Assembly: GCF_027409185.1 (NCBI RefSeq)
Contig: NC_084462.1
Span: 182,084,071 to 182,148,070 of the forward strand
DNA from: Cynocephalus volans
Lineage: Eukaryota; Chordata; Mammalia; Dermoptera; Cynocephalidae
Direction: 5' to 3'
DNA: 64,000 nucleotides
Shown here: one piece after another, positions 9,131-21,577 of the stretch
Position numbering within the stretch: the first letter of the stretch is position 1
Layout: every line of letters starts with the position of its first letter
Made by a program: the position numbers and the translations under genes
The notes under the pieces: model-generated
Seen by the model: only the letters and a program-made list of their open reading frames with translations
Told to the model about the DNA's origin: nothing
The model's database searches: none

Positions 9131-12100
9131 GTAAGGGGCCGTGGCGGCGGGACGCGGCGGGCGGGACGCGGGCGGGCCCGGCGGCTGCATCCCCGGCGCC
9201 TCCATCCCGCGCCCTCGGCGGCGGGGCCCGGCGGCCCGGGGCGGCGCAGGCCCGTTCCACCCGGGCGCCCAGTGCCGGCTGCACAGCCCGGCCCGCCGCC
9301 CCGGCCCGGCTCCTTCCGCCCCCCGAACGCCTCAACTTCGGAAAACTTTGTCCCGAGGCCCGGCTCGGGGCCCGCGGGGGCCGGGGCGGCCGCAGCTTTT
9401 CAGGAAACGGGGCGCCAAGGCCTCCTTCCAGGCGTGACCCCCCGGGGCGCCGAGAAGCCGGCGCCGCCGCGAGGCTGGAGTGTCGTGGGGGTGTCTGCGG
9501 GGACCGACGTGCGCCCCGGGCCGGTCGGGTGGGTTCGCAGAGCCATTATCTGAAAGTTTGCACTGAGTCATTCCTCTGCAGATGGACCTGTGACTGATTC
9601 ACGACCCGAGAGCCGCAGTGGCCGCCAAGGCCGGCGCGCACGGGGGCCAGTCTGGGGCCGGTGCACACGTTACACCTTCGATTAACAGTAAAGGTCAGAA
9701 CGGGCCCCCGGGGGGCGAGCGATTAAAACGATCCCCGCCACGGAATTTACATGTTCTTCTCGAGGCGCCAGGCTGTGCTGCTCACGTAGGTTGTGCCACG
9801 TTTCCACACTGTCGCCCCGTTGGGGGGACGTCGATTGAATTAATATTGAGACCTTTAGAGAGAATTCTGTTTGGAAATTTTTTTGCCTTTAATTTGAAAG
9901 AGCAGCAAAATGGAAATGGATGAAGTGTTGTGGACGTGCTTTGAAATTTAAGAAGCCTTCAGGTAATGGATCGTTGAAGGAAACGATTGTATTTCACATT
10001 TTTCGTACTAAGCTCTTAATCAGTTTTCAGAATGAGATAGGGTGTGTGTGTTTATATAGATAGGTATGTATTATTTATTCATTTATTTTTGTGGAGTCAT
10101 AAAGGCTGTATTGAGCTTTGTAGCCGCTTCTTAATTTACATTCACAGCGTACAACTAAAGAGGAGCCATAATTCCCCCCCCCCAGCCTTGGCTGTGAATA
10201 TCTATACACGGGTGAAGCCTTTGGAAATGTTGTTTGCTGTTATATTGTATGTGTCTGTGATCCTTATTTGAAGAAATGACCAAGTGGACCATCAGTTGGT
10301 CTTAAGATCTTCTCATGTCTTTCACGTCTTTGAAAATGGCTTGTTAAAAAGACTGCATCATATGTAGGATGTCTGGCAAGATAGTGCACAGCCGTCCTTT
10401 TTTTAAAATGATAGGAAATGTTTGCCTTTCACCGTGTTGTGGCAATATAAACATTAAGAATTAGTCTAAAGATGAAAATTCTTTGGCCAAAACAAAATAA
10501 GCCTTATCAGTGTGAAACCTGGAAAATATCATATGAGACGGGAAATCCCTGTGAGTAGGTGCTCATGATGGAAGCCCTGACAGACCTTGGATTCCAGCAT
10601 CACTTGTTAAAATCAGACGTTATCATGCATAAGGTTTAAGATGTAAGGTGTCTCACCCAGACGCCATCTGTTCCAGCTGTTACAGTGCAGAAGCCAGGAA
10701 AGCAGAGAGAGCTGGCCAGGGAGAATTCCAGCATTTTTAAAAAAGACATTCATGTGAATTTTTCTGTGAGGGGAAAGAAGACCAATTATTTTCTTTGGAT
10801 GCTGTCCATTCTTTTTGGAATTAATAAGATGGCCTCAGTCAGTGAGACATTCCGTCGGAAACAGGCAATAGCAGTGGCCAGTTGTTTCTGTTAATACCTT
10901 CAAAATATCCCTACTCTTGTTCGTGCCTTGAAGAAAAGTCCTTCATTTAACTGAAACATCTGAGCTGCTGCTTGTTTTCCCCTGTGTTTGGGATTTTGAG
11001 TTTCTAAACACCTGCTAGAATCCCTTTAATTTTTCACTGTGTAAATCAAGAAGGACCTTTCTGGGGGTATTGTCAGGATAGATGAGAATGATTTATCACT
11101 CCCTTAAAATCCTTCTTTATGATGTTAAAACTATACTTCAAGGAAGACAAAACTGTCACCATGGTGTTGCAAGTCCGAGCTAGCTCAAGCAAACAAAGGA
11201 AATTGCGTTAAATTTGCCCATCTCTATTTTCTCATTTTGGTATAGCAAGACTCTCCAAACAGCAAGTGATCTAACCTATCAAATATTATGCAATAGCTGA
11301 ATTTCCTCACAAGGGTTGATTTAAGAACTATCAACTTAGCGGAGGAGATGTCTCATGACCAAGGCCTTCAGCGTTGATTCCATGGAAGCACCCCTTGTGT
11401 GCTGCTTTGGGAGTGCTCACAGAGGAAGAGAAATTATTTGGTGTTTTTTTGGGGAGCAGGGAGAGTCATAATAACTGACTTCATATACAGAGAGAAACTG
11501 GGAAGAGAACTAGAGTGAGAAAGGAGGTGAGGCCAGAGGATTTAGGAGGCGACCAGAGAGAGGCAGCCGAGGCCTGAATGTGGAGATAATGCTTAGACTT
11601 GTTTGAGCAGGAGGAATGAAGCCAGAGTGAGAGAGGCCCAGACGCTGCAGGCAAGAGGGCTGTAGAGAGGTGAACGGGAATAGGTGAGGTGCAGCAGGCT
11701 TTGGGTCCCAAAGGAGCTAATGGAAATAGAAAATTCAGTTTTAAACAGAAAAAAAAAAAAAGTAAGAAAACATTATGTGTGTTTGTGTAATATGTATGTA
11801 TTCATAATTAGCTAAAAATACAACGTGGCTTTCTCACTTTAGAAAGCCTTTGTTGACTAGGTTCTGTACAACGCTATTCCAGGAGAGGGGAGGTGGGGGA
11901 GACAGACTCACTTAGGAAGGAGGTGAGGTTTTTATCATTAAGCATAAGACCCTTTTTTGGTGAAACTTGTTGTTGGCCAGTGCATATGACTTGGGTAAGC
12001 TGGCAGGTAGTGGGATATCATGAATGCAGGTAACTGGTGGTTTCTGTCAACCCCAGGAATCAGGTTGGAATTCTTGCAGCATTCTGTATTCCTTGAGATA

Positions 12101-13077
12101 AGTGGATGATTAACTGGGACCTGGGAGTCTTTTTCTCATTTAATTAATGTTCAATTAATGTACCTTGATTTCCCATAATGTTCTAGTTATGTGCTAGGAT
12201 GAGGCACAGCACCGCCTTTAAGTCACTATTTGCAGAAATCTGGGGCATCTTGGCCCCTGTGCACGGTGAGGGGAGATGCCAGAAACCACCAGATATTTGC
12301 CTGAGACAGGAGTTTGTGGCAGGAAGGGTGAGGAAAAATGAAAATTCACCATCCTGCTCTCAGGGAGCTGAGTGCTCAGCTGAAAGAATAGACCTACCAG
12401 GAAGAAACTAGAAAGTCATAATGTAGGGTGAAATGAATTAGTGGATTGTATAGAAGAATGAATTCACCAGGTGGGAAAAGGAAAGCTCTTGGCTGGCTGG
12501 GGTAGTCAGCGTGGAGTTGAGCCCCAATATCAGGAAGGCTGTGGTACAGCGGAGCCACCTGAGCCCTCCTGTATGGCCCTGAGAATGGCAATATGAACCC
12601 CCCCCCCCACTTTGCTTTGGTGAGATGGGATCTGACAGTTTACTATCCTGTTGTTCCTTGCTAGTAGGTACAGTCAGTGGGCACTGCTGTTAGTTGGTTT
12701 CCAGCTGTGAAGTTTCATGTGCTGTTCTCTGGCTCTTGCCAGGCCTTTTGTGACCAGGAATTCGTGTGGGTCAGGCTGTCTGCTACTGCTAAGGTCATGG
12801 TCTGTGTAGGGGAACAGAGCAGCGGGTCCCAACCTGGGCAGCAGCAAATTGCAGTCCCTTCTGTTTCTCATTGTAGGTAGAAAGTCTCAAGAAGTAGTGG
12901 TGGGAGGTGTAAATGTTAAAAAGCACCTTCCCCCAAACCTACTTCTCTGTCATCCAGGCTGAAATGACCTAAATCTCTGTAATTCTTAAGAAATAAAAAA
13001 TTGGATCCATTTCATTTCATGATTTACTTTTTTTTAGGATTTGTTCCATGCTGATTTTGACCATTAAAAAAAAAAAA
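9131..13077 (+). other. start of probable first intron, largely single-copy
   Basis: The island tail (to about 9840) is followed by AT-richer single-copy DNA. I found no acceptor-exon-donor unit or conserved coding block. Short homopolymers (poly-C near 10175 and 12600, poly-A near 11749) and weak repeat traces are the only structure. No CYN SINE occurs before 13078. Confidence 0.4.
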
Positions 13078-13235
13078 TTTTTTTTTGACTGTTAAGGGGA
13101 TCGAAACCCTCGGCATGGTAGGGTCTGCACCACGCTCAGCCAGTGAGCGCACCGGCCATCCCTATATAGGATCCCAACCAGCGGCCTCGGCTCTATCAGC
13201 ACCGCACTCTCCTGAGTGAGCAGCAGGGCCGGCCC
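13078..13235 (-). mobile_element. CYN-type SINE, dimeric
   Basis: Minus strand: GGGCCGGCCCTG head, tRNA-like left unit, linker with GGATCCTATATAGGGATGGCCGG, a second tRNA-like unit ending near CCCCTTAACAGTC, then a poly(A) tail (poly-T at 13078-13086). TTAAAAAA-type sequence flanks both sides. The left unit is partly rearranged. Confidence 0.8.
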
Positions 13236-16200
13236 TTAAAAAATTTTTTTTAATGGAGGTTATTTGGTCGCTTCTCATAAGGTCATTCTACAAGAAAGAT
13301 ACCAAGATCTGCTGCTCTGATACTCTCTAATTTCCTTTCCTGATTCTACAACAAAACCGCGTATTTATTAGAAACTTAGTTTCTTTAGGTGGGGAGAAAA
13401 GCTAAATTGATTGACCAAGTAGGATAATATAAAATTTGGGACAACAGTAGCATAGAAGTGGTGAAATGTGAGTCTCCAGGAGTCATGATAATTGTATCGA
13501 AGGTTTTCAGAGATTAATTTTATACTCTGGAAGGTTAATGCCTATTAGGAAGCCTGTGTACCCATGAGGAAGTGAGGTGCTTGTTAGATCTCCCCTCTGT
13601 TCCCCCAGGGCCAGGCACATGGCAAGCTCTTGGTCAATGTTTGTGTCCAGATTCTGCACGTTTGGGAGACAGGAGGGATGCGGCAGATGCCCCACGGTGG
13701 TTCCATGTGGTTTGGAGTGTGTGTCTGCAGTTGGGTGGGCCTTGCAGCTGCCTCCCTGACTGCTCCTCCTGCTGTTCTGCTGTTGCTTAGCCCCAGGGTT
13801 GGTTGTATTAGGAGGGTTATATGATGGAAAACTTCATTTGACAATATAACTTTCTTGGGAGCTTTTAATGACTTAAAAGCTAGAAGAACAAGGAAACTCG
13901 TTCTCTTGAGCCCTTACTTGCCCAGTAATGCCCAGAAGTCATAACCTTATGCTGGAAATTAAATTCTCTACTTTTTGGATTAATATAGCCTGCTGTTTGA
14001 AACCTTATTATAGGGTTAATTAAGTGTTTAGGTTTCAGAAGGCTCTTCTGAGATTTTCCCCTTCGTATATGTGGGGGCATCTCCATTAAGTTTTATCTTA
14101 AAGTTTAATGTGAACTTTACATTGGACTCAGTAATATGCCTGGTTGTTTTAGTATAGACCCACTTTGTCCCCAAAATCTTTTAGTACATTTGATTCTCCA
14201 AAAGAGGCATTGTGTGTTCATCCTTGGCTCACGTGGAATCCCACCATGGTGCTATCCACCCCTCCAGCCTGAGGAGCACGGGCATGGTGAACAGCACCAG
14301 CTTTCAAAATCTGAATTCCTGTCCTGCCCTCTGTATTTAGCAGCAGAATGACCATGGGCTGGCTGCTTGGCCTCTTCGGAATTGGTTTCCTCATCTGTAA
14401 AATGGGGCTAATAGCACCATGGACATCACTTGCTTGTTATGACTGAGAAGGATGGTAAAGCACTCTACAGATGTTAATTTTCATAGCATTAGAGGATTAA
14501 GATGTAGCGTAGTAAGAATGTTAAGATCTGAAAATGTAAAAAGAATATGTCAAATCTTGGTAGGGGTTTCAGAAACTTTCTACTTGAGTTTTCTCGTTTT
14601 ATGTTGGAGGCAGCTGAGACTCAGATCATTTGGGTAAGTAACTCTCCCAAGTCAAATAATGGCAAAGCAAGGACTGTTCACCCAGAGTAGTTTTTTTCCT
14701 GCATTTTTCATGTTTTCAAGATTTGCCCCAGGGAAGCTGCTTGGCTTCTAATTCCTAGTAGGATGATTGAGAATTATTTAATCAACACACATTTTTTTGA
14801 GGATTTACTGTGTGCCAGGAGCTATGCTAGTTGTTAAAGCTAAAAAGTCAGGTAGGATGCTGTATGATTACTCTCCTCAAGGAGCGTCCATGTAATGGAT
14901 GATTCAGAAGAAGAATCTGGTTATGGCAGCAAGTGCTAGGTGCCATGGCAGTAGAACAGAAGTGTTGTGGGATTGTGGAGGCACCGTGCAGTTTGGATTG
15001 GGAGTTAGCGGCAGGTGTTTTCCAGGGAGGTAACTCTTAGAGGATGAGCATGAGCAAGCTAGCAGAAGAGGAGAGGAGAATGGGCTGGCAGAGAGTTGCA
15101 TGGCAGAGGGCCCGTGAGTCTGAAGTGGTTCCCCTGGTTGTTGCTCAGGGGAGAGGGCACAGGGAAAGGGAGCTGGCCACCTTTGAGCACCACCTTTGTG
15201 CCAGCCTAACTTTAGAGGTAGGAATTGTCCCCATTTTACAGATGAGGAAAAGGAAGAGCAACAGGCCTGTTGGACTTCAGAGTTCATGTTTTCAGCACTG
15301 CTCTGTGGTCTAAGTTGAAGGTGAATTACAATCCAATCTTAGATTTTGTTCAGATTCTAGACGTTTTAGCTTTCAGAGTCTAGCTTTTAATTTTGCTGTT
15401 GTGTAGTGCTTTTTTAAAAAAAAATTGTATATTTTTCCAGCATATGTTTTTCATGCAGCCCTACCCTTTCACCCATCATCTGTTTTGCTTGTGTTGGCTT
15501 ATTTTTCTAGTCAGTACTCTCCCTCTATGCTGTAAGTTGTTTTCTTATAGCAGCAACATTGCATTCAATATCCTTTAATAAATTCAGTTAGGACGTTGTT
15601 TACACCCGTGGTTCAGATGTTGCTAACATCTGGCTGAGTAGCAGTCCCTAACCTGTTTTACTAATGTGTTTTCTTTTCCTTTTCTCTCTCTTAATTTACA
15701 TTTAAACCGGTAGTCTAGTAATAACGATAGTTTTTAGTCATTTTGTTTTTATAGGGTTTTACAAACATTAGCTTGTTAGTGGTGAACAAGTCTCTGAGGC
15801 CTGGTCACTCTGAAGAGAGCATGATGGTCACAGCCCAGTACCCATTCATCTTGAATTTAATTATAACTACAAATTGCTTATGGGAATATAAGTTGGAGGC
15901 AAAGAAGCCCTCTCCACAGTTAGCAGGGACATGATATTGTTGGCTGTTTTGGAGACAATTTTATGTGGTTCTTCTCCTAGAACCACTGTAAAGTTCTTGA
16001 ACATGGAACCAGGAAGGGTCAGTGATGACTGGACTGAGGTGTGGGGGCTTGTTTCATGGCCATCTGTACCTGCTCCAGGAATGGCTATGAATAATGGGAC
16101 ATAGCTGGACACTGAGGCCACTAGGTCAGGTGCTCGGGGTGATAGAGGGTAGCTTTCTTTTTTCTTAGACAGATTGGCCCTTTTAGGGTGGAGGTGGTGG

Positions 16201-16470
16201 TATGGTAGCAAGGGCCTCATGTGTCTGCAGGCTTTCCTGCCTTTTCCAGGTTGAGGGATGTTCTGGTGCATCCTGGCTGGGTCTCTTGGTGTTGAGACGA
16301 CAAGCTTTTTAAGGGTAGGGTCACTTTATTCTTTGTATTTCCACAGCCTGGCCTAAGATGTACTCAGTAAAAGTGAGATGAGTTTCTGTATGGAAGGAGT
16401 TCAGACCTGGTTTGAATCTGGTCCTTCCTTTAGCTAACTATGGTGGTTAAGTTGCTTATCCTCTCTGAAC
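13236..16470. other. intronic DNA with MIR and L2 remnants
   Basis: MIR-like plus-strand sequence lies at about 14280-14470 ('tttcctcatctgtaaaatgggg') and MIR-like minus-strand sequence at about 15180-15300 ('ccattttacagatgagg'). An L2 3'-end-like piece is at about 14775-14885 ('ttactgtgtgccaggagc') and a MIR piece at about 16405-16475. Nothing else is recognised; there are no exons. Confidence 0.55.
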
Positions 16471-16479
16471 TTCAGATGT

Positions 16480-16605
16480 ATGGTGGTGATGGTCACGCAA
16501 CACTATGGATGTATTTACTACGACTGAACCGTACACTTAAATGGTTAAGATGGCAAATTTTATGTTATGTGTATTTTTCCACAATAAAAAAGTAACTGTG
16601 AGGAT
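16480..16605 (+). mobile_element. L1M 3' end fragment (sense)
   Basis: The sequence matches the familiar end of old L1M 3' UTRs: 'gtacacttaaatggttaa', 'ggcaaattttatgttatg', then 'ccacaataaaaaagt'. It is short and 5'-truncated. Confidence 0.65.
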
Positions 16606-17529
16606 TAAAAGTGAGAATGTGAGAGAATTTGAGAACCCGGTATCAGAAGTGGTAATCCTTCTCCCCGAGTCACCTCATAGAGGGAGAACATGACTTGCCA
16701 GCGAGGGGAATGACAGACTCTCTTGGGAGTATGACCTGGCTCTGGAAGAGTGTCTTCCAGGTGGGGTTAAAGGAAGGACATAATTGAACTGTAAAGGAAC
16801 TGTTTATAACAAAGGGTAAAATGTCTGGAACTCAGCTTATGGCCTATTCGGACAAAGAGGAACATATACATGTGGATATCCCACCCTTTTTAAGAAGTCA
16901 CTTTTTGCATATGATGAATTTTGATACATTTAAATTTGTATTTTAGCACTTTATTTTCTTCTGTTATTTAGCAGGAGTAATATTCTTCAGTTCATTCAGC
17001 TCTCTGTTTAGAGTTTACCTCTTTGGAGGGGGCTTCTCTCAACACCCTGGTTAAAATAGCCTGTGCTGTCCCTCTCTAGTCTCTTACCTTGCTTTTTTTC
17101 TTTGTAGCAGAAAATGTTTCTCCATCACATTAACCTTTGTCCTAGGAGAGTGCCTGATGTATGATAGGTACTCCAGTATTTGTATCAATGGATAGTAAAT
17201 TATAGTCCAACATATTTCCTTTTATTGGGGCAAAGTTGATATAACATACAATTACCCATTTAAAAGTGTTTAGTTAGTGGTATTTAGCATATTTACAGTG
17301 TTGTACAACCACCAGCTCTCTCTAGTTTCAAAACCTTTTCATCACCTCAAACCCATTAAGTAATAACTCCCATTCCCCCTCCTTATGTCCCCTGGTAGTC
17401 TCTAATCTGTTTTCTGTCTGTATGGATTTGTCTATTCTAGATACATCATATAAAAGGAAATATGTAATATGTGACCTTTTGTGTGTGGTTTCTTTCACTT
17501 AGCATAATGTTTTTGAGGTACATCTATTT

Positions 17530-17620
17530 ATTTTTTTTATTTTTTGGTGGCTGGCTGGGGCAGGATCCGAACCCTTGACCTTGATGTTCCAACACCAGCG
17601 CTCTACTGTGAGGTACAACC
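17530..17620 (-). mobile_element. CYN-type SINE, monomeric
   Basis: Minus strand: single tRNA-Ile-like unit with a GGTCAAGGGTTCGGATCC B-box region and a short A-rich tail (poly-T near 17531-17545). It interrupts the antisense L1M. Confidence 0.75.
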
Positions 17621-18218
17621 AAGTTGTAGCATGTATCAGTATTGTATTCCTTTTTATGGCTGAATAATAGTCTATTGTATGTATATACCACAATTTGTTT
17701 ATCCATTCATCTGTTCCTGGGCATTTGGATTGTTTTCACCTTTTGGCTGTTATGATTAATGCTGCTGTAAATATTTGCTTAGCGTTTCTGCGTAGGCATG
17801 TGTTTTCCTTTCTTTTGGGTATATACCAAGAAGTGGAATTGCTGGTCATATGGTAATTCTGCATTTAACTTATTCCCACCAGTAGTGTTCCAATTTCTGC
17901 ATATCTTCATTAACACTTATTTTTTGTCCTTTTGATTGAAGCTATTCTGATGGGTGTGAAGTAGTATCTCATTGTGGTTTGGATTTGTATTTCCTTAATG
18001 AATAATGATATTAAATGGCTTTTCATGTGCTTGTTGGCTATTTGTATATCATTTTTTGGAAGTGTCTATTCAAGCCCTTTGCCCATGTTTTAATAGGGTC
18101 ATTGTCTTTTTATGGTTGAGTTGTAAGAGTTCTTTACATATTCTGGACATTAAACCCTTATTAGACATAATTTGCAAATATTTTCTCCCATTCTGTAGGT
18201 TTTTGAACAAATTTTCTT

Positions 18219-18523
18219 TTTCTTTTTTTTTTTTAACTCATTTATCTCTCTCTCTCTCTTTTTTTTTTTTTTTGTCGTTTTTTCGTGACCGGCACTCAGC
18301 CAGTGAGTGCACCAGTCATTCTTATATAGGATCCGAACCCGTGGCGGGAGCGTTGCCGCGCTCCCAGCGCAGCACTCTACCAAGTGCGCCACTGGCTCGG
18401 CCCTCTCTCTCTCTTTTTTCATGACTGGTACTCAGCCAGTGAGTGCACCAGCCAGTCCTATATAGGATCCGAACCTGCAGCGGGAGCGTCGCGGCGCTCC
18501 CGAATGCGCCACAGACTCGGACC
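18219..18523 (-). mobile_element. CYN-type SINE (outer copy of a nested pair)
   Basis: A perfect 16-bp target-site duplication, TTGAACAAATTTTCTT, brackets the block (18203-18218 and 18524-18539). The body lies at about 18414-18523, and its tail (A-rich and GA-rich on the minus strand) runs to 18219. A second SINE (18259-18403) sits inside that tail. The body is the short form lacking the second tRNA-like unit. Confidence 0.8.
18259..18403 (-). mobile_element. CYN-type SINE nested inside another SINE's tail
   Basis: Minus strand: GGGCCGAGCCAGTGGCGCAC head, left tRNA-like unit with a GGGAGCGCGGCAACGCTCCC stem, GGATCCTATATAAG linker, short 3' end GAGTGCCGGTCACG, then A-rich tail. TCTCTCTCTCTTTTTT lies on both sides, consistent with insertion into a GA/CT-rich tail. 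Confidence 0.8.
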
Positions 18524-19702
18524 TTGAACAAATTTTCTTGATAATATTCTTTGCACAAAAGTTTTTAATTTTGATGAAGTCCAATTGATATTTTTCTTTT
18601 GTTACTTGTGCTTTTGGTGCCAACTCTTAAGAATTCATTGTTGAATCCCAGGTCATGAAGATTTACCACTGTGTTTTCTTCTACGAGTTTTATCGTTTTA
18701 GTTCCTACATTTAGGTCTTTGATTCATTTTGACTTAATTTTTGTATATGGAGCGTGGTAGGAGTCCCACTTCATTCTTTTGTATGTGGTTATCCACTTGT
18801 CCCAGCACCATTTGTTGAAGAGACTGTTCTTTCCCCATTGAATGATCTGGGCACCCTTGTTAAAAATAAATTAGCTATAGATGTTTGCATTTATTTCTGG
18901 ACTCTCAGTTCTATTCCATTGGTCTGTATGCCTTATATCAGTACACTATTTTGATTACTGTAGCTTTGCAGTAAATTTTGAAATAGTACGTTTGGGAAAT
19001 GTTAGTCTTCCAACTTTGTTTTTCATATTCAGTATTGTTTTGGTTATTTGGGCCCCTTGCAGCTCCATATGAATTTGAGGGTCAACTTTTCCATTTCTGC
19101 AAAAAAAGGTAATTGGAATTTTGATAGGGATTACATTGAATCTGTAAATTGCTTTGGGGAGTAACGCCATCTTAACAATATTGTCTTCCAGTCTATGAAC
19201 ATGGGATGACTTTCCATTTATTTATGTCTTTAATTCCTTCCAGCAATATTTTGTAGTTTGAGTGTACAAATTGTTCACCCACTTGGACAAAGTTGTTCCT
19301 ACTATTTTATTCTTGGAGAGTCTATTGTAAATGAGATCATTTTCTTAATTTTCTTCTTGGATTGTTCATTCCTGGTGTATAGAAACACAGTTGATTTTTG
19401 TGTGTTGGTCATATGCCCTACAACTTTGCTGAATTCATTTATTACCTCTAGTAGTTATTTTGTGGGGTTTTCTTTTTATAGAATCATGTCATCTTCAAAT
19501 AGAGATACTTTACTTCTTCATTTGAATTTGGATGGCTTTTATCTCTTTTTTCTTGCCTAATTGCTCTGACTGGGACATTCAGATTCAGTACAATGCTGAA
19601 TAGCAGTGTGTAAGTGAGTATCCTATATCATTTCTGATCTTAGGGGAGGGAAGCTTTCAGTCTTTCACCATTCCATTCTTTATGAAGTTAGCTGTGGATT
19701 TT

Positions 19703-19883
19703 TTTTTTTTTTTTTGTCTTTTTGTGACTGGTAAGGGGATCGCAACCCTTGGTGTGGTGTTGTCCGCACCACGCTCAGCCAGTGAGTGCACCGGCCATTC
19801 CTGTATAGGATCCAAACCCGCGGCGGGAGCACCACTGCATTCCCAAGTGCCGCGCTCTCCCGAGTGCGTCACAGGGCCGGCCC
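19703..19883 (-). mobile_element. CYN-type SINE, full dimer with hybrid tail
   Basis: Flanked by AGCTGTGGATTTT direct repeats at 19690 and 19884. It carries the GC-stem left unit, the linker, a complete second tRNA-like unit (ACACCAAGGGTTGCGATCCCC) and the CAGTCACAAAAAGAC tail typical of the shorter form. It therefore links the two structural classes. Confidence 0.85.
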
Positions 19884-20584
19884 AGCTGTGGATTTTTAAA
19901 ATAAATGCCCTTTATCATGTTAAGGAAGTTCCCTTCTATTTCTAGTTTGCTGAGTGTTTTTATCATGAAAGTTTGTTGAATTTTGTCAAGTGCTTTTTGT
20001 GCATCTTTTGAGATGATCGTGTGTTTTTTTCCTTTGTTCTATTAATGTGGTGTATTATATTGATTGATTTTTGTATGTTGGATCACCCTTGCATTCCTAG
20101 GATAAATGTCACTTTGTCATGGTATATAATCCTTTTAATATGTTGTTGGATTCGGTTGGTTGCTATTTTGTTGAGGATTTTTGCATCTATAATCACAAGG
20201 AATATTTGTCTGTAGTTTCCTTTTCTCATGGTATCTTTGGCTTTGGTATCAGGGTGCCAACTGTAGCTTGACTGTATATTGCGTTTCCACAAACTTTTGA
20301 AACCTGTCCTCTTCTAACTCAGCATATAGAAAATTCTAGGAGGGTTTCAGTGCAGACAGGAAAATCCTTTGGTGATGGTCATACCATTTATCTCTGCAAT
20401 TCCTGGAACACACACACTCATTTTGTAGTACCAGTTCTAAGGTACAGGAGGCTGGGGAAAATCATGGCTGACACCACCACCATAACCCTTTGTCCACCAA
20501 TGGAGGATCAGAGAAGGGAACTCCATTCCTGATGCCAGGGCAGGAGAGAGATGTGCTTCTTTCATTTCCTGAAAAAGCCACAGA

Positions 20585-21095
20585 TTGTTCTAGGTAATGA
20601 TTGCTGAGTAACAAACCACCCTAAACATCAGTGACTTAAAACAATAATCTGCTGTTGCATCTCATGGCTCTGTGGGCTGATGAAGCAGGGCTTGGCTGGG
20701 TGATTCGTCTCTTCCACATGGCATTGACTGAAGTCACTCACTGGTGTTCATCTGGTGGTTGGTCTGGTCTTGAAGGTCTAAGAGGGTTATATTCACAGGT
20801 GGCTCGGTGTCTCCCCTCTCTTCCTGCAGGTGGCCTCTCTGCTAGGGAGGTCAGACCTGTTACAGGGCAGCTCAGGACTCCTAGAGTGAGAGTTTTCTAG
20901 AGGAGGAAGTGGAGGAGGAAGTGGAAGTTGCCGGTCTCTTAAGCCTAGGGTTGGACATCAGTGTAGTGCTACTCCTGCTATGTTCGATTGGTCAAAGAAG
21001 CCATAGAGCCCTCCTAGACTTGAGGGGAGGGAACTTGGACCCTGTTTCTTGATGAGAGGCATGTCAGAGTTTGTGACCGTTTTTAATCCACTAAA
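20585..21095 (-). mobile_element. ERVL/MaLR-like LTR fragment
   Basis: It begins with 'ctgagtaacaaaccaccctaaa' and '.agtgacttaaaacaat' and ends with 'attggtcaaagaagcca...cttgaggggagggaa'. These are the conserved ends of a common ancient mammalian LTR seen in reverse. The subfamily is not certain. Confidence 0.5.
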
Positions 21096-21418
21096 TGTGT
21101 AGTGGTTAGATTCTGTAGTGCTCTCAGCAATATACACTAGTACACTTTTGAAAACCGTTGTGGACTAAAATGGAAAGCCCAGCTGTTGCATGTTACCTAT
21201 TTTTCTGTGAGAAGATGCATTCTGTGTTCTGAATCAAGAATTCATGAATAGACTTTTGGAATGAGCCATTCATGAAGTGGTAATTGCCTGTGTAAAATGT
21301 AAGTCTCATATATTTAATCAGCAGCTGTCCTCGATCACCTGTTTGTCAAGATTTTTTGAAGAACAACTTTGGGTCCATAAATTTTCCTTTCTATTACTTC
21401 ATTTTAAGAATTATTTGG

Positions 21419-21564
21419 GGGCTGAGCCCGTGGCGCACTCGGTAGCGTGCTGCGCTAGCAGCGCGGCGACGCTCCCGCCGCCGCGGGTTCAGATCCTATA
21501 TAAGGATGATCGGTGCACTCCCTGGCTGAGCGCCGGTCACCGGAAAAAAAAAAAAAAAAAAAAA
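21419..21564 (+). mobile_element. CYN-type SINE, short form
   Basis: GGGCTGAGCCCGTGGCGCAC head, GC-stem left unit, GGTTCAGATCC B-box-like motif, 'gctgagcgccggtcacc' 3' end and a poly(A) of about 22. A perfect 13-bp duplication, AAGAATTATTTGG, lies at 21406-21418 and 21565-21577. Confidence 0.9.
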
Positions 21565-21577
21565 AAGAATTATTTGG

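Larger units (their letters stand above)
8540..9560. promoter_or_regulatory. CpG island promoter
   Basis: CpG dinucleotides are extremely dense from about 8560 to 9560 and sparse on both sides. Many GGGCGG-type Sp1 boxes and GC palindromes are present, and I see no TATA box. This is the normal appearance of a housekeeping-type or developmental mammalian promoter. A splice donor inside the island at 9131 on the plus strand gives the likely direction. The start site cannot be placed exactly; it probably lies between about 8780 and 8990. Confidence 0.85.
17200..20250 (-). mobile_element. L1M element, 3' part (ORF2 thumb to 3' UTR), antisense, interrupted by SINEs
   Basis: The plus strand shows the standard landmarks of an inverted old L1: 3' UTR ('tttcacttagcataatg', 'gaataatagtctattgtatg'), then ORF2 C-terminal sequence, then the block whose complement encodes [20 protein letters not shown] (about 19090-19165), and upstream ORF2 sequence to about 20240. 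The reverse-transcriptase reading frame is riddled with stops and shifts, so it is inactive. Four CYN SINEs have inserted into it (17530, 18219 with a nested copy, and 19703). Confidence 0.85.

Noticed and set aside
8309-9205. Long open frame (298 codons) on the minus strand across the minisatellite and CpG island
   Set aside because: The composition is Thr/His repeats from the GT array, then Arg/Pro/Ala from the CpG island. Stop codons are rare there simply because of base content. No domain, and it is antisense to a good splice donor.
18955-19170. Minus-strand frame encoding [16 protein letters not shown]
   Set aside because: This is the L1 ORF2 region of a dead antisense L1M, not a host gene.
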